From Chrysaora quinquecirrha (lineage: Eukaryota; Cnidaria; Scyphozoa; Semaeostomeae; Pelagiidae), in the NCBI GenBank assembly GCA_014526335.1, contig JACTAT010000114.1, positions 289,659 to 353,658 on the forward strand: a stretch of 64,000 nucleotides of DNA, given 5' to 3'. Below the pieces are notes generated by a model, which was given only the letters and a program-made list of their open reading frames with translations, did no database searches and was not told the origin of the DNA. This document shows, piece after piece, positions 33,922 to 45,756 of this stretch (position 1 is its first letter; every line of letters begins with the position of its first letter). The position numbers and the translations under genes are program-made.

Positions 33922-36900
33922 ATGGCCGGGTTGACCAACCTAGAAGTGAATGTTAGTGACAAGTTCCATTACGTTTACAGCTGTGATGTAGACTCTTATG
34001 TCGAACTAAAGATGTAAGTATGAAGGCTAACGTTGAATAAGTCCTGTCCAAGCAGTGAATTTCGTGTGATTTGCAAAAAAAAAGTGCAATCCAAACTCCT
34101 GTTGTCCAACAACAGTCAACAAGAGTGTAGGCTAGTCCACCCACCCCAAACAAAAACCCCACCAGACATAGCCACAACTAGTAAAAAAGAGTTTGTGTGC
34201 ACTGTGAACTGAAGGCTTAGAAGGCAAAGAAAATTTTGCAATGGAAATTAAAAGCATTCAGTTCAATTGAACTTGCTATATAAGCCCCAGACTGATTTTT
34301 GTGTGGGCAATTTCCAGACTGGAAAGTTTGCTCCGCACACGCAAGATATTGCCCTCGGAGCTCTGTTCTGGTTTTTTAAAATTGGCCATGCAGTTGGCAT
34401 AAACAATAGAAGGACAATAGGTTACGTGACCTTTCGATTGTTTTCCCGATGCGCAAAACGCGCATGGCAAATTTAGGCCATTACAACTTGCCCGTGCAAA
34501 AATCAAACTTTCTAGACTGGGGCAAGTTGTAGTGGCCTAAATTTGCCGTGCGCCTTTTGTGTATTGGAAAAACAATAGAAAGGTCACGTGACCTATTGTT
34601 CTTCTATTGTTTATGCCAATTCTACAGCCAATTTTGAAAAACCAGGACAGAGCTGCATGGGCAATATCTTGCGTGTGCGGAGCAAACTTTCCAGTCTGGT
34701 AAATGCCCCCATGCAATTATCCCCCATCCAAAAGCTTTCTATGGGGCTTATTCAAGGATTTTCAGTAGTAGAAATAAAATCTAGAGCGTAAGATTCACCA
34801 TTTTATATTTCAGTGGTACCCTTGAAGGAAAGAGAGAAAGAAAGACTTACAAAGAATTACTTGATGATCCACAACTGAGGCTTTCTGGATTATACCAAAA
34901 GCAAGTACCATAAAATCCTGTCATGCATTTTTATTATTCTGCATTTGGATGCATCAGTTGATTATTTATTTCTTTTTATTGTTTTTGTAACTTGGTTTAA
35001 ACAGTTATCTTTCTCTTTCAGATCCTGCCCTGACCTATATGTAACCTGTGAAGTTTTTGCTGATGGTAAAGCTCTTTACACACCAATAAGAACCTCACAC
35101 AAGGCTTTCTCTACAAGATGGAAGTATGTTTTATTCAGTTTATTTTTACCCTCTCAACTAAGATTGGCACCCTTGAGGGAACCCCCCCCCAAAAAAAACT
35201 GCCTGAAGTTTACAATATTATTTAAATATTTGTTCCATTTAACTAAATGCTGGAAAATTATATCAAAATCTGCAAAATTTTTTCAATTTCTTAATAGATT
35301 GCGCTTCTTTGATGTAACACCTCCACAGGAAAGTGTCTTGCTTATTCTAATTAATTATTTTTTTAGTTGGAATGAATGGCTTAAACTGCCAATAAAATAC
35401 CAAGATTTGCCAAGGAATTCTCAGGTAGGTCAAAGAGTTTACTCTGGAATCGGGCTTTTCTGGATTCAGAAAACATGAAATGATAGTTTCATGTTGCAGT
35501 CCTCTTAGTCTTATGTTTGATTAATGCTTATATGTATAGTTTTTGAATAGTACAAAACTTCAAAATTGCAATAATGATTGCGATATGTATATTTTGTAAC
35601 ATATTGTAGGTTGCGTTAACAATCTGGGATGTTTACAATTCTAAAAAACCTATTCCTGTGGGTGGAACTACTGTCTCCTTATTTGGAAAAAAGGGGTGAG
35701 TATAATTAGATCAATAAATTGAAGGAATGCCTCTGGGAAAACAGTTATAATGTTTTTGTGGTTGTAAGAGATTGCTGGTCAGGCATTTTTCTAAAATAAA
35801 CTTTTCTCTGTGCTTCAATGTTTGCATCTTATGTTTTGGATATTTGTATGAAAAAACCACATGCCACCAGGAAACCGGCTCCAAACTCTTCTGACTCCAA
35901 CCTGGAAGCTTGTGCAGACTTCACAGAGATTCTCAACTTCTAATAAGTCTTCCGTTCAAAACAACTGCGTTTTTGGCATCCGGAATCGGTAGCCTTCCCA
36001 AGTCCATTTTTTCAGAATCCAGAAGGAAAAAAGTCTTAGAAGAACGCACCCTAAGTAAGGAAAATAAGTTCTTTCTCAAAGTATTGATATTAAACTGTGT
36101 TTAGTTTTATATGCTCATATTTATGTTTATTTCTTTCCTAGAATGCTTCGCCAGGGTATTGATGATCTTAGAGTTTGGCCTGGCGTTGAGGCAGATGGAA
36201 GTGAACAGACTAAGACTCCAGGAAAACAAGGAAGTTCCTCAGATGACATTATGGACAAATTAGCAAAGGTACTGTAGTTATTTTGCCAACATATATTTAG
36301 GTAATCAATAACTTCGCTACATATAAAAGTCTGTGAGTACAAAATTTCTGTATTACGATGAAAAGCGGAAGTTCTTGGAACGTAAATACAAGCTTTTTTT
36401 GTCTGGCACTCCTTTAAGTATAAACTTAAGAACAGGCATAAAAAATTGGCGAAGACCCCGTATGCACGAGAGAAGAGATGCGGATCTAACAAAAAGATCC
36501 GTGGCTTCCGGCGGCTTCGGGTGGCTTCGGTTTCGCTATGGGTACGATTTCATTGCATTTGCACAAGAACGGATCGGGGACGGATCCCAATGGATCCGGT
36601 TTTGTAGCGAAGGAACAGATCCATGCGTATTTGTGTAAACGAAAAGCCTATCGCGACTATTCGAAAGCGGAATATAAACGAAGAGGCGGATCAAAATGCA
36701 TTTGCGATGCAATGCAGACGAACGCTGTTCTTATCATGCTCCAAGATGTTTTCGCTTTACTTCACAATACTTACATGATGCTACATGTATAATAACCACA
36801 CGTGTTGAGAAAAGTTTGAAGCCGTTTTGTTCACAATGAGCAACTTTTGAGGAGTTCGAATCTACAATTTTTCTGTTTTTTCGTTAGCTGAGCAAAAGAC

Positions 36901-39900
36901 ACCACAAGGGAAGAATCTTAAAAGTAGACTGGTTAGATCGACTGACCTTCAGAGAAATTGAAATGGTTAATGAGGTGATTATTCCTAAAGAATCATTCTT
37001 TTTTTTACCACTTATCACTTATCAATTTATCAATGAATTGATTTCGTTTGTAGAAAGAGAAACGTAACTCAAACTTCATGTATCTCATGGTCGAATTCCC
37101 GAGAATCTGTATGAACGGAATCGAGTACTCGATGGTTTACTTTGAAAAAGTACGTGAATCTAGTTGTTGCTGTTGTTGTTGTTGCTCTGCTACACGCTTT
37201 TTTTCATAAGAAACTGACTTGAACTATAACGATATATATGCCTTTTTTGAATTAAGAAACTCTTCTGTTGTTATGTATGAGTACAGTGTATTGCTGCAGC
37301 CTGCTATACACCACAGGAGGCCCAATCCACTGTAGGGAGTATTGTTATTTGGTCAAGTAAAAATTTAAAATGTAGTGGAAAATTTCATATTCTTATATGC
37401 AAATAACGATATTCGTACCATTTTGTGTTTATAATTAATCATGCATGCAAAGTTCTTTCGTTGTTGCTCTTGTGTCCTAAAACACCATTCAGCAAGTATG
37501 AATACAAAATGGTGTGAATATCGTTGTTTGCGGATAAGAAGATAAAGTTTCCAGTAAATTTGAAACTCCTGGATATACACGATACAACAGTGGACATTAG
37601 ATTGGGCCTTCTGTGCATACACTAACCATCCAGACCAAGTGTGAATCAGGTTTTGAGTATCCCCAACCTAGAAATAAGACTATAAAATTACAACTTTGCT
37701 TTTCTTTCCTGTCTCTCTATCATGAAGAACTTTTCAATTTTTAGGACGCTGATAGAATAGAATACGTCAAAGTTTACCCTGAAATCGTAACAGTCCCGGA
37801 CCCGGAAGTTCTTCAAGAGAATCTTGTGGAAAGCAAACATCATAAACTGACGAGAAGTGTAAGAAGTGGGACAATGTCACGTGACTTGAAGCCAAATGCT
37901 GCAATACGAGATCAACTGAACGTGAGTGTTTGTTTGAAAATTTTGTTTTAGCCAATCATATCAAACAATTCTGTCACATGCTCCCGATTAATTCACAGTG
38001 ATTGGCTATTTTCTAATAGAAACAAACAAGCTTCTTAAGAAATACGAGGTAAGTTCACGTTTAATCGGAGTTACAGTGAAAGAAAGGATTGAAGTCCCAT
38101 TCTATCTGTTCTAGAAGGCATTTAATCACGTTTTCTCCTTTTTGTGAGCTACTTGCATCTTGTTTCCAGATTTTCTACAGATATTTTCAACATTTTCTGT
38201 CACAGATTCCTATTATTCTCTATTATTCTTCCATTATTCGTGAATTAGAAGTAAAATCCGCCCTACCTCTCCCAAAGTGACTTTAATCAGGGTCCTTGCA
38301 CCCGGAGAGGATTGCCTTACACAAGATATCTACCATTTTCCAGAAAAATGTCGCGTCCGACCCAGACCTCTTTGACAAGGTCTGTTGATTTTCTAATATA
38401 AATACACCAGTGCTTGCTTTAAAATCTCTGCCTTCTATAGAATTAGTCAAATTGATATCTATTTCGTTCTCTAGAAAATCGTCGGCTATCCTCCAACTAC
38501 AATTTTGACAGAAAAGAAAAGGATCTCGTTTGGCAGTTTAGGTTTTATTTGACAAGTCAGAAAAAGGTAAGATACCAAAGGTATATTTCCTAAGCTTGAA
38601 ATTTTTACGTCCCTGGCAAAACGATCAAAAATTGTTTGTCTAACTTCTGAAATTTGCTTGTCATAAATAATGTTTTACTCTTTGGCCACATGACAAAATA
38701 TTGTTCGTCAAACATTTTTGCTTGAGACAAGCATAAAATTTTTTGAATGTTTTCAAAAAACATTGCTGTGCGGATTCTGATTGTATAGTAATGTTTTTTG
38801 ACGTGGCCAAACGGTCAAACATTGCCTGTAAAACAAATCTCTAATCTTTGACCAACAATGTTTGATCATTTGGCAAGGTCTAGTTCCATTTGGTTTCTGA
38901 TATAATAAAAAGATTCTTTTTTTAATTTTGTTTTCTTTAATTTTTTTTACAAGTCAGTAACTGGAATGTTACCATGTTTGGTTTCTCTCTTAGGCTTTGA
39001 CAAAGTTTCTTAAATGCATCAACTGGAATCAGCCGCAAGAAGCTAAGCAAGTAAGAAAGTCATTTCTCTGATAATGACGTCATTTCTCTGATAATGTCGT
39101 GTGAGGTCAGCATATGTATGGGTGACTATCCAGATGGATGACTAAACAACTCACTCTACCGTCTTTCGGAAGGGATGTTAAACTAGGGGTCCCATGCCTG
39201 GATGCGACATGCATAGTAGGCCTAAATTAGCTGAAAAAGCTAGAAATAACAACCTACTCAAAATAAAGTAGCAACAACAATCACAACAACAACAAGGAAG
39301 TCATAAGAAAGTTTGATGTTTTGTACTGAAGTTGCTGGACACTATGATTTTAATTTTGGCCACAATTATTACTTTTGTGTCCTTGTTCCTATAATTTATT
39401 CCGTCTTTCTGTTGTTTTAGGCCATTGAACTCTTGAATAAATGGGAACCAATTGACACAGTCGACGCCTTGGAGTTGTTGACACCACAGTTTACAAATAG
39501 AGCTGTTAGGCAATACGCGGTATCGAGGCTTAAACAAGCTTCAAATGAGGTAAATCCAAGATGTCTCCGTACATTTTCATATCAGTAATTTACTAAGTTT
39601 TTATCTATTTTTATTCATTTGTTTGATTCGATTATAAAGTTATCCATTGTTTCTCTGTAGGATCTGTTGTTATACCTTCTGCAACTAGTGCAAGCCCTGC
39701 GCTACGAGGTCACAGTCAGCACTACGCAGCAAACCACTGAGAAGGAGAATACTGAAAGAGAGAAAGAAAAAGATGCTGAAGAAATATCGGATCTCATCGA
39801 TGAAACTAAGGATTTGCCCTTAGGTGAAGCAAAATTTGTGTGATACACGTTTTCTGTAAGAACAACAGCTTGAAGAACAACCAGGCTAAAATTTGGGTCA

Positions 39901-40580
39901 AATACTTTTTGCTATATCCGCAGCTACTTGAGATAAATACAAGGTGAAGGTTAATGTGAAATGGTATATTAAACGCCAGTCAATATGATCTCAGTAATAG
40001 GTTAGCTACTCGAGACTTCGACCCTGACTAAGGCTAGAACGCCGATCTCGCTGAGCTTCTGACACCACGAGCAGCTGAATTAGGCCACGACACCACAGCA
40101 CCTTCATATAAGCAAAGTCCGTCAGAGTCAAACTCTTGCCCGGAAACGTATTTCAAATATGTTTTTGGAAAAGATAAGGAAATCTTAAGGTGGTGAAAAA
40201 TAGCTCCACAAATAGAACATGCGGGCTGAAAGGAAAGCCAAATATTCGTACATTTTAGACGTTTAGTTCATAGGATGCATTAGTGGTTAGTTTGAGGTGT
40301 TTTCCGTACCTACTTGTTGGGTACAATTTAGTCTGGAGGCTTAAACTCTTTTTAGTTATAACCATTTATATTTTTTAGAGTTGGGCCTATGTTTCCTTTC
40401 AACAATTATTCTTTTATTCTTGCGATGTTTATCTTATCATTCATCATGTTGATCATTTATCAATTTTATTTTTTAGGTGATGATTCGACTGATGGAGAGA
40501 ACGAAGACAAACAAAAAATTGATGAGACAGAAACAGAAACAAAAATTAACAGAAAGCAGTCTTTGGAGCCTGAAAATAGT
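33922..40580 (+). CDS. PIK3C3: PIK3C3 / VPS34, 5' half (C2 and start of helical domain)
   Basis: Class III PI 3-kinase, which makes PI3P on endosomes and autophagosome precursors with VPS15 and Beclin 1. Exons: 33922-34013, 34814-34900, 35022-35123, 35367-35424, 35610-35695, 36142-36268, 36888-36974, 37054-37149, 37745-37921, possible 38344-38379, 38475-38566, 38994-39050, 39421-39549, 39661-39823 and 40477-40580. The start [20 protein letters not shown] aligns with human FHYIYSCDLD. The C2 domain shows [18 protein letters not shown] and [12 protein letters not shown]; the accessory region shows [11 protein letters not shown] and [10 protein letters not shown]. All exons are in phase except 38475-38566 (92 nt, 93 expected). 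Intron 2 starts GCAAGT. Residues after the variable acidic linker, including the whole kinase domain, are not found before the N gap. Confidence 0.93.
34280..34750. mobile_element. Foldback element, about 470 bp, in PIK3C3 intron 1
   Basis: Outer ends AAGCCCCAGA and TATGGGGCTT. Long inverted arms include GTTTGCTCCGCACACGCAAG (34330) and CTTGCGTGTGCGGAGCAAAC (34667), plus ACAATAG/CTATTGT words and a GGTCACGTGACC palindrome near 34583. No ORF. A diverged relative lies at 47170-47440. Confidence 0.75.
36330..36790. repeat. PIK3C3 intron 6, repeat-like sequence
   Basis: TTTTTTTGTCTGGCACTCCT near 36395 matches the end of the element at 44484-44632. Downstream are GGATCC-containing repeats (GGACGGATCCCAATGGATCC). 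Probably a worn element with others nested in it; ends not resolved. Confidence 0.35.
37300..37620. mobile_element. TIR element, about 320 bp, in PIK3C3 intron 8
   Basis: Arms at 37385-37430 and 37493-37545 are inverted copies (AACGATATTCGTACCATTTTG against CAAAATGGTGTGAATATCGTT). Outer ends show AGGCCCAATCCACTG and its inverse near 37605. No coding capacity. Confidence 0.6.
38344..38379 (+). other. PIK3C3: Candidate 36-nt PIK3C3 microexon
   Basis: TTTTCCAG acceptor, 12 open codons ([12 protein letters not shown]) and an AAG/GTCTGT donor, phase 0 on both sides. It sits between the exons ending DQLN and starting KIVGYPP. Human PIK3C3 has nothing here, so it may be a lineage-specific or alternative exon, or chance. 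Confidence 0.4.
38475..38566 (+). other. PIK3C3: PIK3C3 exon with 1-nt frameshift
   Basis: The exon starts in frame as [15 protein letters not shown] and must finish as [15 protein letters not shown], which is in the next frame. Both ends are phase 0 but the length is 92 nt. The missing base falls in the A-rich GACAGAAAAGAAAAGG run at about 38508-38522. Confidence 0.85.
38610..38880. mobile_element. CAAACATT-family MITE in PIK3C3 intron
   Basis: Starts CCCTGGCAAAACGATCAAA and ends GATCATTTGGCAAGG. Same internal modules as the copy at 14507-14786. Target duplication not preserved. Confidence 0.7.
39943..40104 (-). mobile_element. tRNA-like SINE (family B)
   Basis: AACGCCAGTCAATATGATC, GACACCACGAGCAGCTGAAT and CACGACACCACAGCACCTTC follow the family-B order on the minus strand. 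It lies in the PIK3C3 intron before the 40477 exon. Confidence 0.7.
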
Positions 40581-41402
40581 GTAAGAATGTTTTGTTGTTA
40601 CACCAAATCGTCATCTAGAAGACTTTAAGCATAAGCAACTTTGCAAATGTCGAAGATAGTCTTATCTGCTTTTGGATTAGAATTAGATGTAGGGTGCGTT
40701 CTTCTGGGACTTTTATCCCTTCTGATTTCTGAAAAGTAGAATTTGCAGGCTCCTATTCATGGGCCTCCTAAAAAAGGCAGTATTCATAAACGGAAGACTT
40801 TAGAGAAGTTGATTTGCAAACCATTTCTCTGCGAAGTCAGTGAAATCTTCCAGCTCTCGAGTCAGGAAAGTTAGGAGCCTCCAAAGTCTCTGACTTCCCC
40901 GAGAGTTGTCTTTAATAACGGGCTTATGATCTTTCGGAAGTCTGGAGATAAAAGAAGAGACAGAAAAAGGTCCCAAAGAACCCACCCTAAACGGTTGTTC
41001 CTTTGACATTGAGCGAATCTCTTGCATCGAGTCAATATGTTATATTTTCATTTATTTATGTCTTGAATGGCCTTTGCTTTGTTTTTTTTTTGGGAAACCA
41101 TTCTCGATGAGGTTTTGAATCTCAGTCTTCAAATTCTGCCGTGCGATAGCCAGAAAGGCTTTCTCTCTAGCAAAATTACCGCATTTCCTCGAATAATCAC
41201 CCTCGAATAAGCGTCCCTTTTTGTTTGAGATGACCATTAGGTTGGTCCCTGACACCTCTTTAATAATATATATATGCAACCTCCTGATGGGAGGAATCAA
41301 GAGACAACTTTTGTCTGTTGCTGCAAAACTTAGTTTTCATCAGAAAGTTATTCATGAATTTTCAAATAAGTGGTCCTCTTTGAGACAGATTTTTAGCGCC
41401 CT
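40581..41402. other. Sequence after the last visible PIK3C3 exon
   Basis: No exon matching the PIK3C3 helical or kinase domains is seen. It contains TTACCGCATTTCCTCGAATA and CCCTCGAATAAGCGTCCC, which look like the end of a dispersed repeat, just before the N run. Confidence 0.5.
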
Positions 41403-41902
41403 NNNNNNNNNNNNNNNNNNNNNNNNNNNNNNNNNNNNNNNNNNNNNNNNNNNNNNNNNNNNNNNNNNNNNNNNNNNNNNNNNNNNNNNNNNNNNNNNNN
41501 NNNNNNNNNNNNNNNNNNNNNNNNNNNNNNNNNNNNNNNNNNNNNNNNNNNNNNNNNNNNNNNNNNNNNNNNNNNNNNNNNNNNNNNNNNNNNNNNNNNN
41601 NNNNNNNNNNNNNNNNNNNNNNNNNNNNNNNNNNNNNNNNNNNNNNNNNNNNNNNNNNNNNNNNNNNNNNNNNNNNNNNNNNNNNNNNNNNNNNNNNNNN
41701 NNNNNNNNNNNNNNNNNNNNNNNNNNNNNNNNNNNNNNNNNNNNNNNNNNNNNNNNNNNNNNNNNNNNNNNNNNNNNNNNNNNNNNNNNNNNNNNNNNNN
41801 NNNNNNNNNNNNNNNNNNNNNNNNNNNNNNNNNNNNNNNNNNNNNNNNNNNNNNNNNNNNNNNNNNNNNNNNNNNNNNNNNNNNNNNNNNNNNNNNNNNN
41901 NN
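41403..41902. other. Assembly gap, 500 N
   Basis: Exactly 500 N, the usual placeholder for a gap of unknown length. Unique PIK3C3 sequence lies to the left and (TAA)n then (CTATAC)n satellite to the right. Confidence 1.
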
Positions 41903-41909
41903 ATCTATT

Positions 41910-41942
<33 letters not shown>

Positions 41943-43030
41943 TTATTTTTAGTTGGCTTTACATAGCTGAATACATTAATTAAAAGTTATAGCTAATTTA
42001 TGCCAACTATTTAAACATATAACAATACCTATACCATGCATTTATGACCACCTAAACCTATACACTATACACATATTATATCCATCGATATTACATTCGT
42101 CTATATCTATACCTACACTTCCATGCCCTTCTTTTCAAACCGATATCTGTATTTTTAAAGGTGCGTACTGCAACCTATGTTAATACCTAAACATTAAACA
42201 AATACGCCTATACCTTTGATATACCTATACCCATACCTATGCCTAGATCTATTACTATTCATATACCTTTGTCTACATGTATAACTATGCCAATACCTAC
42301 CTATACCTATACCTATAGCTATACCTATGCCTATACCTATGCATTTTCCTATACGTATAACTATATCTATACCTATCTATATTAATGCCTATACCACACC
42401 TATACATACATCTATACCTACACCTATACCTTTACCTATAACTACATCTATACCTATACCTATACATGTAACTCTGTCTTTATTACCTATACCTCTATCT
42501 ATACCATTGTCTACACCTATACCTTTACCTATATCTACAGCTTCACATATACCTATACATGTACCTCTATCTTTATTACCTATACCTCTATCTCTATCTT
42601 TATTACCTATACCTATACCTATATCTATAAATGTAACCCTGTCTTTATTACCTATACCTCTATCTATACAATTGCCTACACCTATACCTTTACCTATATC
42701 TACAGCTTCACCTATACCTATACATGTACCTCTATCTTTATTACCTATACCTCTATCTATACCATTGCCTACACCTATACCTTTACCTATATCTACAGCT
42801 TCACCTATACCTATACATGTACCTCTATCTTTATTACCTATACCTCTATCTATACCATTGCCTACACCTATACCTTTACCTATACCTACAGCTTCACCTA
42901 TACCTATACATGTACCTCTATCTTTATTACCTATACCTTTATCTATACCATTGCCTACACCTATACATATACCTTAACCCATACCTATACCTGTACCTTT
43001 CCCTTTTGCTATACATATGCCTTTACGTAT
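41910..43030 (+). repeat. (CCTATA)n satellite with a 93-bp higher-order unit
   Basis: Degenerate CCTATACC hexamer array. From about 42540 to 42960 a larger unit (TACATGTACCTCTATCTTTA marker at 42556, 42721, 42814 and 42907) repeats at 93 bp after an initial 165-bp step. As 93 is a multiple of 3, one frame stays open for 216 codons as Ile-Pro-rich repeats; this is not a gene. Confidence 0.9.
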
Positions 43031-43221
43031 ACTAAAAGTTCAAACTTACAAACATATTACCTGCAACGATGCTTGTGTGCCTTTACCTACCTTGATTTAA
43101 TCGTACACATATATTTATAACTGAATACACATATATTTATAACTGAATACACAGCTTTACTTATACCTAGACCTTTGATATACGAGTACTAGCTATTCTT
43201 TAGTATGGCGTATACCTATGC

Positions 43222-43502
43222 TTGTCTGAATACATATTTTTCATGAATGGCGAACACTAGGATAGATTTTTTCACAATTGGCATACCACAATGGATGGGA
43301 TTCGAACCTGGACTACATGATCAGAGAGCCAACGACGTTTCCACTGAGCTATAGAGCTCAATGAAATCGCCGAGTAACTCTCTGAGTCATACAGCCCAAG
43401 GCTCTCCTCCGTTTGACTTTTGTGTTTCGGCTATGTTGAGCCTTCTTCAGCACCATACATATTTGTACATATTTTTCATGAATGGCGAACACTAGGATAG
43501 AT
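43222..43502 (-). mobile_element. tRNA-derived SINE (family A) with duplicated tail
   Basis: On the minus strand: GAGCTCTATAGCTCAGTGG (A box), then CCAGGTTCGAATCCC (B box), TTGTGGTATGCCAATTG and CCTAGTGTTCGCCATTC. The tail segment at 43225-43263 is repeated almost exactly at 43463-43502, so a second copy or partial dimer adjoins it. Confidence 0.8.
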
Positions 43503-43600
43503 ACAAATAGAATACAAATAGATTGTCTGAATACAAATAGATTTGCATATTCCTATACCTATACCTATACCTACATAAACCAATACCTCCTATATGAATA

Positions 43601-43996
43601 CACACTTTTTTTTTATAAGAATACAGTCTATAAGAATATTCAGGCTCAAAATTGCTGAAATTTAAGAATTATTTAAGAATAATCTGAGGCTCAAGCTTGA
43701 CGAGGATCATTTTTATTTCTCTGCGTTTTTTACACTGCACAATAAGTGTGATTGTCAGGCAACTGTATTTGTTTTGAAATGCATACATCCTGTCTGACTC
43801 TTTGATACAGTAACTCTTTTTATTAATAAAATAACAAATGACAAAGATTTGACTTATTTCTCTTGATCTTCAGGCCAATTTACAACATTGATGATTAAGA
43901 ATAATTTAAGAATATTTTCAGGCTCAAAATCGAATAAGCTTAAGAATAATCGAGGCTCGGCAAAAAATAAGGTATTCTTATAAAAAAAAAAGTGTG
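43601..43996. mobile_element. TA-flanked TIR element, 396 bp, inside the satellite
   Basis: Ends CACACTTTTTTTTTATAAGA and TCTTATAAAAAAAAAAGTGTG, with TA on both sides. The (CTATAC)n array resumes after it. TA targets suggest a Tc1/mariner-type MITE. Internal TTCAGGCTCAAAAT repeats twice. Confidence 0.75.
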
Positions 43997-45107
43997 TACC
44001 TATAATGTACCTTTTTAAACGCACATACTTATTATACATATATGCATAAATGTGTCTCGTATCTTCCTGGCTGATGTTACGAGATAAAACGCTCTAAAGA
44101 GATTTACATTCCGTACAATAAGGACTTTAAGATACAACTGTCAGTGTCCCAACCACATTTAAAGCACAAAATCTCGCAGCTTATGGAAGATTTTAAAACA
44201 TGGAATTAGTTATTTGGCAGCTTTAAGTACAACGTCGAGATTCGCGGAGTACAGAAGTCTATGTATAGCTCCTTAGAACTGAAAGATTGCATAATAAGAG
44301 GTGGCTGCAGCAGCAATAACAGCAAGAGCCGTGAATTTTCGGGGACTGGTATAATCAGTCCAATGGGGCAAACTAGACTCGATGCACAAGTCGTTTGTTA
44401 TTTGGCTATTGAATTGAATTGCTAAACGCCAAAACAAACGGTGAACTTGCTACATGAGCCGTAGTTGTAGCCGTAGACTACAAGAAACATCTTTGGGCCT
44501 ACTTAGAAGCTTTTTTCGTCTGACACTCCTCAGATCCCTTAGTCAATTGTTCGGTTCTGTTTCTGACGTTTGTATCTGCTCTGATAAGTGTCAGACGTTC
44601 TGCTTTTTTTAAGTATGTGCGAAGATGTTTCCGTTGTTGCTAAAGTTATTGCTGTCGAGTTTAACTGATGGACTTTGAGAGTCTCTCAGTTCAATTTAAT
44701 AACGATGACGTCGACGAATTACGTCTATCCAAGGGGCCTGGTATAGTTAATACTGCGAAGCTCCGGATGGAAACAGGTTGAAAGACTCAATACGACCTTT
44801 TACATGACTGTTAGCAGGTTGAGAGGAAGCCAGCAGCTCTGTGAACAAGGGCAGTCATTGACGTCATACTATGATTTTTCTCAAACTGCGGAGATATCAT
44901 GCAATACAGAATGATTTCAAAATTCCCAGGTCATCTGAATAAATTGTGTTTTTATTTATAAGAAGGATATTACAGGTGTTCACGTCTTGAGTGTCTGAAC
45001 TTAGAATCAGATTAAAATCAGAATTATAGATGCTTAATAAAAGGGCCCCAAATTGTTGATTTCACAAGCATTCTCCAAACACACCGCTCTTTATAAGAAT
45101 ATCAGCC
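43997..45107. other. Intergenic stretch, no gene seen
   Basis: Contains a small inverted-repeat element at 44484-44632 (GAAACATCTTTGGGCCTAC against GTGCGAAGATGTTTCC, with TCTGACACTCCTC). The rest shows no ORF or repeat I can name. Confidence 0.45.
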
Positions 45108-45483
45108 CCCAGGGGGGTACTCATTAACTTTCAATACGGGGGGTACATGCCACTATTTCCTTGCAGACCCCCAAGTATTGAGTTTAATGTTTTGGAGACC
45201 CCAAATATTGCTATCTATTTTTGGACACCAAAAATGTTTTCTCGGGTTTAGCCTTCAATTTCATGACAATTTACAATTTATAATCTCTTGGCAGTATGAT
45301 GGGTCATTGTAATGAATTGAACCAAATCGCAAGATTCTTCCTTCAGATTTGTGGACCCCAAATATTGAATTTTTGTCCATGTTATAATTCACAGACCCCA
45401 GATATTGAATAAGCTTAAGATTTCGGACCCCAAATATTGGCATGGACCCCCCGTATTGAAAATTAATGAGTATCCTTCCTGGG
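45108..45483. mobile_element. TIR element, 376 bp, with GACCCCAAATATTG repeats
   Basis: Inverted ends of about 45 bp: CCCAGGGGGGTACTCATTAA and TTAATGAGTATCCTTCCTGG. The interior carries five or six copies of ACCCCAAATATTG. Approximate 7-bp target copies ATCAGCC and ACCAGCC. No transposase. Confidence 0.7.
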
Positions 45484-45756
45484 TACCAGCCCTCTCTCGT
45501 TAAATAACGAGCAAAAATTGACATAGTGCGCTAACATCAACACAAGTAGCCAAGTAGCTAAGGAGCAAAAATCGTGGAAAACGATTGAAAATCGACAAAG
45601 CGTGGAACATGGGTAAAATACGAGCAAAAATCGACAAAAACGAGCAATCCACAAAAATAGTTGACCAACTTGTCTGTGTATATAGCATGAATAATGCCTT
45701 AGATTAATGATAGCTTAAGTACAGCGGTAGTTTTTATTTTATTTATGTACGAAACT

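Noticed and set aside
34945..35478. 177-codon plus-strand ORF
   Set aside because: Intron read-through joining PIK3C3 exons 35022-35123 and 35367-35424; the exons are real, the ORF is not.
41221..41913. 230-codon ORF
   Set aside because: Mostly N; the frame is an artefact of the gap.
42327..42977. 216-codon Ile/Pro-rich ORF
   Set aside because: It lies wholly in the CCTATA satellite and follows its 93-bp unit; no start context, splice signals or family similarity.
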